From: Streptomyces sp. NRRL F-5122
GTDB taxonomy: Bacteria; Actinomycetota; Actinomycetes; Streptomycetales; Streptomycetaceae
NCBI RefSeq assembly: GCF_001507435.1
Contig: NZ_LMWH01000172.1
Coordinates: forward strand, 62,001-126,000
Length of the DNA stretch: 64,000 nt
Direction: 5' to 3'
Shown: positions 33,196-43,204 of the stretch, piece after piece
Layout of the letters: each line of letters opens with the position of its first letter
Numbering within the stretch: the stretch's first letter is position 1
Made by a program: the position numbers and the translations under genes
The notes under the pieces: generated by a model
Seen by the model: the letters and a program-made list of their open reading frames with translations, nothing else
The model's database searches: none
What the model was told of the DNA's origin: nothing

Positions 33196-34706
33196 TCCTT
33201 CCGGAGGTCTCCGACCAGGCCCTTGCGGAACTAGGCCGTACCGAGGGCGGCCCCGACACGCTCGCACACCTGGTACGCGACCAGGACACCCGGCGACTGC
33301 TGGTGCTGCGTGCGGTGCTCGACGCCGTGGACGGCGCCGACGAGGCGGTCTGCCCGGCCGCTATGCGGGCGCGGGTGCGTGAGGACTGGGCGCTGCTGGT
33401 GGAGTCGGACCGGGTGGGTCCGGCGGGAGGGCGGACGGCCGCCGCAAGCGGGGCGGAACACACGCAGGGCCCGGCGACCCGTCCGCACGACCCGGTCGGC
33501 CCCCGCCGCTCTCCGGCCCGGGACCGGCTTCTGTATCCGCTCCTGGGCCCCTGGGCCAAACGCTGCCTGAGCGGCCTGAACGCGGAGAACGGAGCCTCGG
33601 CTCAGGAGCGTGCCCGGGAACTGGCGCAGGACCTTGCCCACTTCAGCGCCGTCGCCGCCGTGGCCGCGGCGCGCGCCGGTCTCTCCTTCACCGCCCGGCT
33701 GACGGCCCAGGACGGGGTCCTCACACTGCCTTCGCTCGGGGAGCTGCACACGGTGGCCAGCGGCGAGGCGGTCGTGGACGTCGTCTGCGGACACGGTCGC
33801 CTGACCATGCGTCAGCCCGACGCCACGGACATCGTGGTGTATCCCGAGAGGGGGGTCGGCGCATGGTCGGGGTCACCCGCGTGGACCCCCGCGTATGCGT
33901 TGCCGGGGCTGGTGGAGGGCGCCGAGCCCATGCCCATGGACGATCTCGACCCGTACCGCACCGTACGGGACGGCCCGCGCCACGAGACGATGAGCGGTCC
34001 GGTGACGCTGGACGAGGCCGAGCGCAAGCGATGGGTGCAGGCCTGGGCGGGGACGGCCGAGGCCTTGCGGCCGGCAGGAGAGGGCCGCCTCGCCGAGGCG
34101 GTCGCCCTGCTGCGGTGCCTGGTCCCGCTGGCCGTCCCGCCCGGCGGTGCCCCCGGCAACCGGAGCAGCGGCAGTTGCAGCGCCACCAGGCGAGAGGCGT
34201 TCGGTGCCCTCCTCAGCAGCACCCCGCACACGCCGGCGTTGTTCGCGGCCACGCTGGTGCACGAGTTGAACCACGCGAAGCTGGCGGCCTTGAGCGACAT
34301 GGCGACACTCCATCGGGCCGGTCCGCAGGAGAGGTACTTCGCCCCTTGGCGGCCGGACCCCCGGCCGTTCGACGGCCTGTTGCAGGGCGCCTATTCGCAT
34401 CTCGCCCTCGCCGACTTCCATCAGCGCGTCGCACTGGCCGCCACGAACGCGGCCGACGGCGAAGCGGCGTGGACTCTGCACGCTCGCTATCACGCGCAGG
34501 TCGGAGCGGCTCTGCCGGCACTCGTGGCGACGTCCGAGCTCACCTCCGTGGGACGGCGGTTCGTCGACGGGATGGTCGCGACGTACGAACGGATGACCGA
34601 TCAGCCGGCGCCGCACCGCCTCGTCGCCCGGGCGGAGGCGTACATCCGCGCCGCACGCGACCTCTGGGTGCAGCGGCACGGTCCCGGGCTTTCCTCGACT
34701 GAATGA
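33192..34706 (+). CDS. HExxH-domain peptide-modifying enzyme (probable Fe/2-oxoglutarate peptide beta-hydroxylase)
   Basis: 504 residues from GTG 33192, overlapping the fxsB stop. Motif H357-E-L-N-H361 is intact, with a nearby SHLALADFH segment (about 400-408) offering a third metal ligand. NCBI-style annotations describe this family as the HEXXH motif domain found with FxsB maturases; recent work on relatives assigns iron/2-oxoglutarate-dependent beta-hydroxylation of RiPP residues rather than proteolysis. The first ~200 residues have no recognised fold and may bind the leader. Substrate is most likely FxsA. Direct proof of activity is lacking. Confidence 0.8.
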   Translation: MILPEVSDQALAELGRTEGGPDTLAHLVRDQDTRRLLVLRAVLDAVDGADEAVCPAAMRARVREDWALLVESDRVGPAGGRTAAASGAEHTQGPATRPHDPVGPRRSPARDRLLYPLLGPWAKRCLSGLNAENGASAQERARELAQDLAHFSAVAAVAAARAGLSFTARLTAQDGVLTLPSLGELHTVASGEAVVDVVCGHGRLTMRQPDATDIVVYPERGVGAWSGSPAWTPAYALPGLVEGAEPMPMDDLDPYRTVRDGPRHETMSGPVTLDEAERKRWVQAWAGTAEALRPAGEGRLAEAVALLRCLVPLAVPPGGAPGNRSSGSCSATRREAFGALLSSTPHTPALFAATLVHELNHAKLAALSDMATLHRAGPQERYFAPWRPDPRPFDGLLQGAYSHLALADFHQRVALAATNAADGEAAWTLHARYHAQVGAALPALVATSELTSVGRRFVDGMVATYERMTDQPAPHRLVARAEAYIRAARDLWVQRHGPGLSSTE

Positions 34707-34859
34707 GTGAAGGTCCGACCGTCCGAGGGTCTCTTGCGCGAAGATCAGCGCGACACACTACGAACCGAAGCGATCGTTGTCGGTTGCAGCCAGCGGCCTA
34801 TCGGAGTACGGCGCCTAGGTTCTAGGATTTTTCGGGATGACGCGCAGGGAGGCCGCTGC

Positions 34860-37832
34860 ATGTCTGGAGCTCGTACGGTCACGATCAGCTTCGCCGGGTT
34901 CAACCGGGCCTGGGCGGCCTGGATCGGTGACCGACTCGAGCGTCGCGGTCTCCGGGTCGTCTACCTGCGCTGGGACTCCCCGGCCGAGGTCCCCCTCGAG
35001 GACTGCCTGCGCGACCTGAAGCTCGCCGAGGGCCGCATCCTCATGGTCGTCAGCGAGTGGTACTTCCAGCTGGGCCCACGCACCTACGAAGAGTGGAACG
35101 CGGCCCTCCGTAACGTCGTGGCCCCTGATCCCTCCCGCTTCGCGGCTGTCTCGGTCACCACGAGTCCGGTGCCCACGGCCACCGCAGTTCTCTCCGCCGC
35201 CGACCTGACCAACACAGGTGCAGACGAGGCTGAGCGCCGCCTGCTGGAGCGTCTGGACCTGCCTGTCGATCCGCTGCCCGAATCCGCGAACAGCACCCGG
35301 CGCGGGCCGCGCTTCCCCGCGGCCATGCCCGAGGTGTGGGGCGGTGTCCCTCGTCGCAACACGCGCTTCACCGGCCGGGAGTCGCTGCTCAACGACGCCT
35401 ACCACCTCCTGCAGAGCGCCGACGCCGGCGCGGGCGTGGTGGCCCTGCACGGCATGTCGGGCGTGGGGAAGACACAGCTCGCCGCCGAGTACGTGTACCG
35501 GTTCGGCTCCGAGTACGACGTGGTGTGGTGGGTCAACGCGGAGAAGAGGGTCAGCTACCGCCGCTATCTCGCCGAGCTGGCCCCGAAGTTGGGCCTTGCC
35601 ACGGGCCAGGAGTACGGCGAGCGTCTGCGGGCCGTCCGCGACTCGTTGCGGCGAGGCGATCCGTACGCCCGCTGGTTGCTGGTCCTGGACGGAGCGGACG
35701 AACCGGACCAGATCTGGGACCTCGTGCCGACCGGCCCGGGACATGTGCTGATCACCTCACGGAACCCGGAGTGGACCGAGCACAACAGCAAGCTGCTGGA
35801 AGTGCCCGTGTACGAGCGCTACGAGTCCGTGGCGTTCATCCGCCGCCGCGCGCCGCGGCTCAGTGATGCCGAGGCCGACCAGCTCGCCGAGGCACTGGAG
35901 GACCTTCCGCTGCTGCTGGACCAGACGGCCGGCTGGCTCAACGACTCGGATCTGTCGGTCGACGACTACATCGCCCTTCTGGAGGGCGGCATCGACCAGG
36001 ACGTGGTCAAGGTGTCCGCCGACTTCCCGCTCGCCTTCCAGACGGCGTGGTCGATACTGCTGAACAAACTGAGGGAGACGGTCCCGGAGTCCGTGGACCT
36101 GCTCCGCCTGTGCACGTTCTTCGCGCCCGGCTTCATCCCCGTACGTCTCCTCAAGGAGATGCCGCACGACGAACTGCCCGAGCAGGTCGCCGGGTTGCTC
36201 AACGACCCGCTCCTGTGGAACAAGGCGATCAACCAACTGCGCCAGTACTCTGTGGTCCGCCTGGAGTCCCACGACACGACCTCCGACGACGCGGCGGCCT
36301 CCGGCGAGTCGTTGTATCTGCACCGCATGGTGCACCAGATCGTCGGCAAGGACATGCCAGCAGAGGACCACAAGGAGTTCATCGAGGTGGTACGCCAGGC
36401 ACTGGCTTCAGCGGATCCCCGCAGGCCGACGGACCCGGATCTGTGGCCCGTGTACGCGGAGATCGTCCCGCATCTGAAGTACGCGGACGTGCTCAACAGC
36501 ACCGATCCCAACATTCAGCGTCTGGTGTTCAACTGCCTTCGCTACATGTTCTTCTCGGGCGAGTACGCGGCGGGCATCAAACTCGGGGAGCGGGCCCTGG
36601 AGACCTGGCGGTCCCTGCTGGGAGAGACGCACCCGCGGATCTGGGAACTGACCTACCACTACGCCAACCTGCTGCGCAGCGTCGGTGAATACGGGCGTAC
36701 GGAGGCGATCGAGCGCGCCGCTGTCGAGCATTTGAGGGAGGAACGAGGGCCGCAGGACCTGGAACACCTCCGGGCGGCCGGAGGCCTGGCCGCCGACCTG
36801 CGTGGCCTGGGTCGCTACGACGAGGCACTCGAACTGTCCCAATCGCTGCTGGCCGCCTATCGCGAGCTCCTGGGCGAGCAGGACTCCCGCACCCTCAACG
36901 CTCAGAACAACGTCGCTGCGACGCTCGTCCTGCTCGGCCGCTTCGAAGAGGCCCTGGAGGTGGACCGCCGGACGATGGAGGCGCGGCGGGCGCTGCTGAG
37001 GGCCCGGCATCCGTGGACTCTCTATTCGGAGACGTCCTACGCCCTCGACCTGCGTCTTCTGGGTCGCTATGCGGACGCCGAGTCGGTCCAGACAAAAAAC
37101 GTGCGTGAGCTGGTCCTGGTGCTGGGCGCGAACAACCCCTACACGTTGAAGGGCCGGCACAACCTCGCCTTCTGCCACTACCGCAGCGGGGACCACGAGT
37201 CGGCGGGGAGGCTCTTCGCCGATGTGCTGGAGCGGTCGGAGCGGGTGCTGGGCGAGACGAACCCGGACACGCTCCGCTACGCCACGAGTCAGAGCTGCTT
37301 CATCCGCGAACACGGCGACATCGACCAGGCCCGCGAACTCAGCGAGACCACGGTCGCCCGCTACGAGGTGATGCTCGCCGAGGGCCATCCTTTTGTCGCG
37401 GGAGCCCGTGTCAACCACGCTCTCATCCTGCGCAGTGTGGGCGAGCGGGACCATGCCTACGCCCTGGGCGAGCAGGCGTTGACGGACATGACCGCGGCCG
37501 TGGGGGAGCGCCACCCCTGGACCCTTGGTTGCGCCATCAACGCCTCGGCCCTGCGCAGTCTTGTCGGGGACCCGGAGTCGGCCGCCGAACTGAGCAAGTC
37601 GACCGCCGCCCTGGCCACCGAGGTGCTCGGCCGGACACACCCGCTGACACTGTCCGCCCGCATCGCCCAGGCCGCCGATCTCCGTTCGCTGCGGGACCGT
37701 CAGCAGGCCGAGAAACTGGAGCAGGAGGCGTTGTCGGACTTTGTGGCGACGCTCGGTCCGCAGCACGTCCACACGGTCTCGGCCCGTAGGCGCAACCGCC
37801 CGTTCTGGGATTTCGAACCCCAGACAGTGTGA
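34860..37832 (+). CDS. fxsT: TIR-like / NB-ARC / TPR protein of the FxSxx system
   Basis: 990 residues from ATG 34860 (GGGAGG 7 nt upstream). Residues 1-130 are TIR-like: TVTISFAGFNRAWAAWIGDRLERRG, then LMVVSEWYFQLGPRTYEEWNAAL. An NB-ARC NTPase follows with P-loop GMSGVGKT at 198-205, WLLVLDGADEP and HVLITSRNP. From about 530 to the end are tetratricopeptide repeats of the LGETHPRTL type (LGETHP, LGEQDS, LGETNP, VGERHP, LGRTHP recur at ~42-residue spacing). This is the STAND architecture of immune or signalling switches, and matches the tetratricopeptide protein of FxSxx loci. It has its own 153-nt upstream gap, so a separate promoter is possible. Confidence 0.88.
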   Translation: MSGARTVTISFAGFNRAWAAWIGDRLERRGLRVVYLRWDSPAEVPLEDCLRDLKLAEGRILMVVSEWYFQLGPRTYEEWNAALRNVVAPDPSRFAAVSVTTSPVPTATAVLSAADLTNTGADEAERRLLERLDLPVDPLPESANSTRRGPRFPAAMPEVWGGVPRRNTRFTGRESLLNDAYHLLQSADAGAGVVALHGMSGVGKTQLAAEYVYRFGSEYDVVWWVNAEKRVSYRRYLAELAPKLGLATGQEYGERLRAVRDSLRRGDPYARWLLVLDGADEPDQIWDLVPTGPGHVLITSRNPEWTEHNSKLLEVPVYERYESVAFIRRRAPRLSDAEADQLAEALEDLPLLLDQTAGWLNDSDLSVDDYIALLEGGIDQDVVKVSADFPLAFQTAWSILLNKLRETVPESVDLLRLCTFFAPGFIPVRLLKEMPHDELPEQVAGLLNDPLLWNKAINQLRQYSVVRLESHDTTSDDAAASGESLYLHRMVHQIVGKDMPAEDHKEFIEVVRQALASADPRRPTDPDLWPVYAEIVPHLKYADVLNSTDPNIQRLVFNCLRYMFFSGEYAAGIKLGERALETWRSLLGETHPRIWELTYHYANLLRSVGEYGRTEAIERAAVEHLREERGPQDLEHLRAAGGLAADLRGLGRYDEALELSQSLLAAYRELLGEQDSRTLNAQNNVAATLVLLGRFEEALEVDRRTMEARRALLRARHPWTLYSETSYALDLRLLGRYADAESVQTKNVRELVLVLGANNPYTLKGRHNLAFCHYRSGDHESAGRLFADVLERSERVLGETNPDTLRYATSQSCFIREHGDIDQARELSETTVARYEVMLAEGHPFVAGARVNHALILRSVGERDHAYALGEQALTDMTAAVGERHPWTLGCAINASALRSLVGDPESAAELSKSTAALATEVLGRTHPLTLSARIAQAADLRSLRDRQQAEKLEQEALSDFVATLGPQHVHTVSARRRNRPFWDFEPQTV

Positions 37833-37950
37833 CCGGTCGGAGCCTTCCCCGGCGCGCATCCCGCGTGCGGGGGAAGAGCCCGGTCCTCTCGGCCCGCAGA
37901 GACTTCGAGCCCCGGACAACCTGAACCCCGCGACCGGTCCGGTATGACGA

Positions 37951-37989
37951 AGGGCCCGGTCCCGGGGAGTGATCCCGGGGCCGGGCCCT
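37951..37989. terminator. Strong hairpin terminator between fxsT and kgd
   Basis: 16-bp arms at 37951-37966 and 37974-37989 with a single G-U pair and a 7-nt loop, between convergent genes; likely stops both. Confidence 0.88.
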
Positions 37990-38017
37990 GTCGTCAGTCC
38001 GAGGCGTGCTCAGTGGC

Positions 38018-41000
38018 TCACGCCTCGAAGACCTCGCGTACCAGCTGCTCCTGCTCGGCCTGGTGGCGCTTGGCCGAGCCCACGGCGGGGGACGAGCTGT
38101 GCGGGCGCGAGATGCGGCGCAGGCGCTCGCCGGCGGGGATGTCCGCGCCGACCGCCAGGTCGAGGTGGTCGATGAGGTTCAGGGCGATGAACGGCCAGGC
38201 GCCCTGGTTCGCCGGCTCCTCCTGGACCCACAGGTACTTCTCGGTGTTCGGGTACTTCTTGATCTCGGCCTGGAGCTCGGCACCCGGCAGGGGGTACAGG
38301 CGCTCGAGGCGGATGATCGCCGTGTCCGTCACACCGCGCTTCTGACGCTCCGCCTCGAGGTCGTAGTAGACCTTGCCCGAGGTGAAAACGACCTTGCGGA
38401 CCGCGGCCGGGTCGACCGAGCTGTCGCCGATGACCGGGCGGAAGTGGCCCGACGTGAACTCCTCCGCCTTCGACGCGGCGGCCTTGAGGCGCAGCATCGA
38501 CTTCGGGGTGAAGACCACCAGCGGCTTGTGGTGCGGGTTGTGCACCTGCCACCGCAGGAGGTGGAAGTAGTTCGAGGGCAGGGTCGGCATCGCGACCGTC
38601 ATGTTGTTCTGAGCGCAGAGCTGCAGGAACCGCTCCGGGCGGGCCGAGGAGTGGTCCGGGCCCTGGCCCTCGTAGCCGTGGGGGAGCAGGAGCGTGACGC
38701 CCGACGTCTGGCCCCACTTCTGCTCCGCGGCCGAGATGTACTCGTCGACGACGCTCTGGGCGCCGTTGACGAAGTCGCCGAACTGCGCCTCCCACATCAC
38801 GAGCGCGTTCGGGCGGGCGAGCGAGTAGCCGTACTCGAAGCCCATGACCGCGTACTCGGACAGGAGGGAGTCGTAGACGTTGTAGCGCGCCTGGTCCTCC
38901 GACAGGTACTGCAGCGGGGTGTAGTCCTCGCCCGTCGCGCGGTCGATCAGTACCGCGTGGCGCTGGCCGAAGGTGCCGCGGCGGGAGTCCTGGCCGGAGA
39001 GGCGGACCGGCGTGCCCTCGAGGAGCAGCGAGCCGATGGCCAGGGTCTCGCCCATGCCCCAGTCGATCGTGCCGTCCTCGACCATGGCCGCCCGGCGCTG
39101 CAGCTGCGGCAGCAGACGAGGGTGGACGGTGAAGTGATCGGGGATGTTGACCTGGGACTCGGCGATGCGCTTGACGACCTCGGCGGACACGGCCGTGTCG
39201 ACCTGCACCGGGAAGCCGTCCTGCGGCTCCTGCGACGGGGCCGCGGCCGGCTGCGAGGTGGCCTCGCGGACCTCGGTGAAGACCTTCTCGAGCTGCCCCT
39301 GGTAGTCCTGCAGCGCCTGTTCGGCCTCTTCCAGCGTGATGTCGCCCCGGCCGATCAGCGACTCGGTGTACAGCTTGCGCACCGAGCGCTTCTTGTCGAT
39401 CAGGTCGTACATCAGCGGCTGGGTGAACGCCGGGTTGTCCGACTCGTTGTGCCCGCGGCGGCGGTAGCAGATGAGGTCGATCACCACGTCCTTGTTGAAC
39501 GCCTGGCGGAACTCGAAGGCCAGACGCGCGACGCGCACGACCGCCTCCGGGTCGTCGCCGTTCACGTGGAAGATCGGGGCCTCGATCATGCGGGCCACGT
39601 CCGTCGCGTACATGGACGAGCGGGAGGACTCGGGGGCCGCGGTGAAGCCGACCTGGTTGTTGATGACGATGTGGACCGTGCCGCCCGTGCGGTAGCCGCG
39701 CAGCTGCGACATGTTCAGGGTCTCGGCCACCACGCCCTGGCCCGCGAAGGCCGCGTCGCCGTGGATGGCCACCGGCAGGACCGTGAAGTCCGTGCCGCCC
39801 TTGTTGATGATGTCCTGCTTGGCCCGGGTGATGCCCTCGATGACCGGGTCGACCGTCTCCAGGTGGGACGGGTTGGCGGCGAGGGAGACCTTGATCTGCT
39901 CGCCGTCCAGGCCGGTGAAGGTGCCCTGGGCGCCCAGGTGGTACTTCACGTCGCCGGAGCCGTGCATCGACTTCGGGTCGAGGTTGCCCTCGAACTCGCG
40001 GAAGATCTGGGCGTAGGACTTGCCGACGATGTTCGCGAGGACGTTCAGGCGGCCGCGGTGGGCCATGCCGATGACGACCTCGTCCAGACGGGACTCGGCC
40101 GCGCTGTCGATCACCGCGTCGAGCAGCGGGATGACCGATTCGCCGCCCTCCAGGGAGAAGCGCTTCTGGCCGACGTACTTGGTCTGCAGGAAGGTCTCGA
40201 AGGCCTCCGCCGCGTTCAGGCGGCGCAGGATGCGCAGCTGCTCCTCGCGCTCCGGCTTGGTGTGCGGGCGCTCCACACGGTCCTGGATCCACTTGCGCTG
40301 CTTGGGGTCCTGGATGTGCATGTACTCGATGCCGGTGGTGCGGCAGTACGAGTCGCGCAGCACGCCGAGGATGTCGCGCAGCTTCATCATCGACTTGCCG
40401 GCGAAGCCGCCGACGGCGAACTCGCGCTCCAGGTCCCACAGGGTGAGGCCGTGCTCGACGATGTCCAGGTCGGGGTGCTTGCGCTGGCGGTACTCCAGCG
40501 GGTCGGTGTCGGCCATGACGTGGCCGCGGACCCGGTAGGAGTGGATCAGCTCGAAGACGCGGGCGGCCTTGGTGACGTCGTCGTCGTGCGAGGCGTCGAT
40601 GTCCTTGAGCCAGCGGACCGGCTCGTAGGGGATGCGCAGGGCCTCGAAGATCTCGTCGAAGAAGCCGTTCTCGCCGAGCAGCAGGTTGGCGACGACGCGC
40701 AGGAACTCGCCGGAGGCGGCGCCCTGGATCACCCGGTGGTCGTAGGTCGACGTGAGCGTCATGACCTTGGAGACGCCGAGCTTGTTCAGGGTGTCCTGGG
40801 AGGTGCCCTGGAATTCCGCCGGGTAGTCCATGGAGCCGACACCCATGATCACCGACTGGCCGGGCATCAGGCGCGGCACGGAGTGGACCGTGCCGAGGCC
40901 GCCGGGGTTGGTGAGCGAGACCGTGACGCCGGAGAAGTCCTCCATCGTCAGCTTGCCGTCGCGGGCGCGGCGGACGATGTCCTCGTAGGCCTGCCAGAAC

Positions 41001-41815
41001 TCGAAGAAGTTCAGGGTCTCGGCCTTCTTGATCGCCGCGACGACGAGCTGGCGGTCGCCGTTCGGCTTGACCAGGTCGATGGCGAGGCCGAGGTTGACGT
41101 GCTCCGGCTTGACGAGGGTCGGCTTGCCGTCCTTCTCCGCGAAGGACCAGTTCATCGACGGCATGGCCTTGATGGCCTGGACCATCGCGTAGCCGATCAG
41201 GTGCGTGAAGGAGATCTTCCCGCCCCGGGCGCGCTTGAGGTGGTTGTTGATGACGATGCGGTTGTCGAAGAGCAGCTTCACCGGGACCGCGCGCACGGAC
41301 GTGGCCGTGGGCATCTCCAGCGACGCGCTCATGTTCTTCGCGACGGCGGCGGAGGGGCCGCGCAGGGTCACCAGCTCGGGACCCTCGGGCGCCTGCGCCA
41401 CAGGCTCGTCCTTCTTCGGCTTGACGGCCGCCGCGGCGGGCTTCGCGGCGGCGGGAGCCGCCGGCTTCGCCGGGGCGGGCGCGACGGCCGGCTGCGCGGG
41501 CGCGGCGGCCGGAGCGGCCGGGGCCTGCGGCGCAGCCGGCGCGGCAGCCGGCGCGGCAGGCGCGGCCTGGGTGGCCGTGGTGGTGCCCGCGGCCCCCGCG
41601 GCCGCGGTACCCGCCGTAGCCGTGGAGGCGGCCGCCCCCGGCTTGTAGTCGGCGAAGAAGTCCCACCAGGCACGGTCTACCGAATTCGGGTCCTGGAGGT
41701 ACTGCTGATAGATCTCGTCGACGAGCCACTCGTTGGGACCGAACGCAGCAGCGGGGTTCTTCCCGGCTTGGTCGTCGGTCGAGATGCTCGAGTTACTGGG
41801 GGACTGTGGCGACAC
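38018..41815 (-). CDS. kgd: Multifunctional 2-oxoglutarate decarboxylase/dehydrogenase E1 fused to E2 succinyltransferase domain
   Basis: About 1265 residues from GTG 41815. The N-terminal ~40 residues ([27 protein letters not shown]) are the E1 entry helix. An Ala/Pro-rich flexible linker (~55-125) leads to an E2-type acyltransferase domain with [14 protein letters not shown], then the thiamine-dependent E1o dehydrogenase ([30 protein letters not shown]). This is the actinobacterial all-in-one form lacking a lipoyl domain. It converts 2-oxoglutarate to succinate semialdehyde or, with E2p and Lpd, to succinyl-CoA in the TCA cycle. ATG 41842 is possible, but the SPQSPSNSS start with GAAGAGGG upstream is typical. 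Confidence 0.96.
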   Translation of the reverse strand: MSPQSPSNSSISTDDQAGKNPAAAFGPNEWLVDEIYQQYLQDPNSVDRAWWDFFADYKPGAAASTATAGTAAAGAAGTTTATQAAPAAPAAAPAAPQAPAAPAAAPAQPAVAPAPAKPAAPAAAKPAAAAVKPKKDEPVAQAPEGPELVTLRGPSAAVAKNMSASLEMPTATSVRAVPVKLLFDNRIVINNHLKRARGGKISFTHLIGYAMVQAIKAMPSMNWSFAEKDGKPTLVKPEHVNLGLAIDLVKPNGDRQLVVAAIKKAETLNFFEFWQAYEDIVRRARDGKLTMEDFSGVTVSLTNPGGLGTVHSVPRLMPGQSVIMGVGSMDYPAEFQGTSQDTLNKLGVSKVMTLTSTYDHRVIQGAASGEFLRVVANLLLGENGFFDEIFEALRIPYEPVRWLKDIDASHDDDVTKAARVFELIHSYRVRGHVMADTDPLEYRQRKHPDLDIVEHGLTLWDLEREFAVGGFAGKSMMKLRDILGVLRDSYCRTTGIEYMHIQDPKQRKWIQDRVERPHTKPEREEQLRILRRLNAAEAFETFLQTKYVGQKRFSLEGGESVIPLLDAVIDSAAESRLDEVVIGMAHRGRLNVLANIVGKSYAQIFREFEGNLDPKSMHGSGDVKYHLGAQGTFTGLDGEQIKVSLAANPSHLETVDPVIEGITRAKQDIINKGGTDFTVLPVAIHGDAAFAGQGVVAETLNMSQLRGYRTGGTVHIVINNQVGFTAAPESSRSSMYATDVARMIEAPIFHVNGDDPEAVVRVARLAFEFRQAFNKDVVIDLICYRRRGHNESDNPAFTQPLMYDLIDKKRSVRKLYTESLIGRGDITLEEAEQALQDYQGQLEKVFTEVREATSQPAAAPSQEPQDGFPVQVDTAVSAEVVKRIAESQVNIPDHFTVHPRLLPQLQRRAAMVEDGTIDWGMGETLAIGSLLLEGTPVRLSGQDSRRGTFGQRHAVLIDRATGEDYTPLQYLSEDQARYNVYDSLLSEYAVMGFEYGYSLARPNALVMWEAQFGDFVNGAQSVVDEYISAAEQKWGQTSGVTLLLPHGYEGQGPDHSSARPERFLQLCAQNNMTVAMPTLPSNYFHLLRWQVHNPHHKPLVVFTPKSMLRLKAAASKAEEFTSGHFRPVIGDSSVDPAAVRKVVFTSGKVYYDLEAERQKRGVTDTAIIRLERLYPLPGAELQAEIKKYPNTEKYLWVQEEPANQGAWPFIALNLIDHLDLAVGADIPAGERLRRISRPHSSSPAVGSAKRHQAEQEQLVREVFEA

Positions 41816-42097
41816 GGCGGCAACCGCCCTCTTCCGCTTCACATGGTGATTGGACAGCGGGAATAAAGGCTACGCCTCCCCGGCCGTGAAGGTCAGGTCG
41901 AGCCGGTTCATCGTCGCGTAAGTCACATCGGAAAGCGTGTTTCGGCGCTGCAATTGGCGGGAAACAAGCGGGGTTCCGGTTAGACGCGGGTGCGACGACC
42001 CCGGCCCGGCGCGGGGCATGCGCGGGCCTGTGCCTGATCACACGTGTCCATCAACGGAGACGGACATGGATCTTGGCGCTCCGCGTCGAACTTTACG

Positions 42098-43204
42098 TCA
42101 ACTTGGGGAAGAGGTCTCTCCCGGAAGGGTGATCTGGATCCGGCAGCCCCGAGAGGATTCGGCCACGCCGATCCGGCCGCCGTGCAGATCCACCGCCCAG
42201 CGCGCGATGGCGAGGCCCAAACCCGTGCCGCCGTCGCTGCCCGGCCCGTGCGGCCGGCTCACCGCACCGCGGTTGAAGCGCTCGAAGACCCGGTGCCACT
42301 CCGACCGCGGTATGCCGGGCCCTTCGTCCAGTACCTCGAGCTCGAGCGACTCGGGCTGCGGTCCGCGCCGGGCCTTCACCGTGACCCGGCCGTGCGGCGG
42401 GCTGTGCTTGACCGCGTTGTCGATCAGGTTGGCGACGACCTGGTGGATGCGCTCCGGGTCGGCGTGCGCGGTCAGCTCCGGCGGGGAGACGTCGAGGTGC
42501 AGATGGACGTCCGTCCTCGTGTGGCTGCCGGAGCCCGAGCCGATGCCCGCGCGCGCGGAGGACACCATCTGGGCCTCCTTGAGGACGCCGGACAGATACG
42601 GCCAGACCTCGAAGCGGCGCTTCTTCAGCGGGACCACGCCGTTGTCCAGACGGGAGAGGTCCAGCAGCGTCTCCACCAGGCGCCCGAGCCGCTCCGTCTG
42701 CCTCAGCGCCGTGCGCATCGTCTCCGGATCGGCGGCCGATATGCCGTCCACGATGTTCTCCAGGACCGCGCGCAGACCCGCGATGGGCGTGCGCAGCTCG
42801 TGCGAGACATTCGCCACGAGTTCCTTGCGCTGACGGTCCTGGGCCTCCAGCTCGTCGGCCATCAGGTTGATCGTGTGGGCCAGGTCGCCCAGCTCGTCCC
42901 GGCGGGTGTCGCGCACCCGGCGGGTGTAGTCCCCGTTCGAGATGGACCGGGCCACGGTGTTCATCTCGTCCAGCGGAGCGGTGAGCGAATGGGCCACGAA
43001 CTGGGTGATCAGAAGTGTGGCGATCATCGAGAACACCGTGATGAAACGCAGCTCGGTCTCGGTGCGCACCGCGATCATCAACAGACCCGTGGTGATCAGT
43101 ACCGAGATCACGACCAGCGCGCCCAGCTTGGTCTTGATCGAGAACGGACGTACGCCGCCCCAGGGCTCCCCGGGGCCTCTTCGTGACGCCGGCCCGCCGC
43201 TCAT
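42098..43204 (-). CDS. Sensor histidine kinase with HAMP domain
   Basis: 368 residues. Two membrane segments (about 27-46 and 53-72) are separated by only a few residues, so there is essentially no extracellular sensor. A HAMP domain (about 72-125), HisKA with phosphoacceptor His135 (NVSHELRTP) and HATPase_c (LIDNAVKHS, DEGPGI, GGTGLGLAIARW) follow. ATG 43204 overlaps the response-regulator stop (ATGA). The input is probably membrane-internal or through a partner protein. Confidence 0.93.
   Translation of the reverse strand: MSGGPASRRGPGEPWGGVRPFSIKTKLGALVVISVLITTGLLMIAVRTETELRFITVFSMIATLLITQFVAHSLTAPLDEMNTVARSISNGDYTRRVRDTRRDELGDLAHTINLMADELEAQDRQRKELVANVSHELRTPIAGLRAVLENIVDGISAADPETMRTALRQTERLGRLVETLLDLSRLDNGVVPLKKRRFEVWPYLSGVLKEAQMVSSARAGIGSGSGSHTRTDVHLHLDVSPPELTAHADPERIHQVVANLIDNAVKHSPPHGRVTVKARRGPQPESLELEVLDEGPGIPRSEWHRVFERFNRGAVSRPHGPGSDGGTGLGLAIARWAVDLHGGRIGVAESSRGCRIQITLPGETSSPS

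Noticed and set aside
24350..37832. Mobile genomic island with integrase
   Set aside because: No integrase, transposase, tRNA or att repeats were found at either end, and base composition is like the rest. Horizontal transfer is possible but not shown.
38006..41866. Very long open frame antisense to kgd (about 1286 codons)
   Set aside because: It mirrors kgd codon by codon and is Arg/Val/Leu/Asp-rich without any domain. kgd itself is unmistakable.
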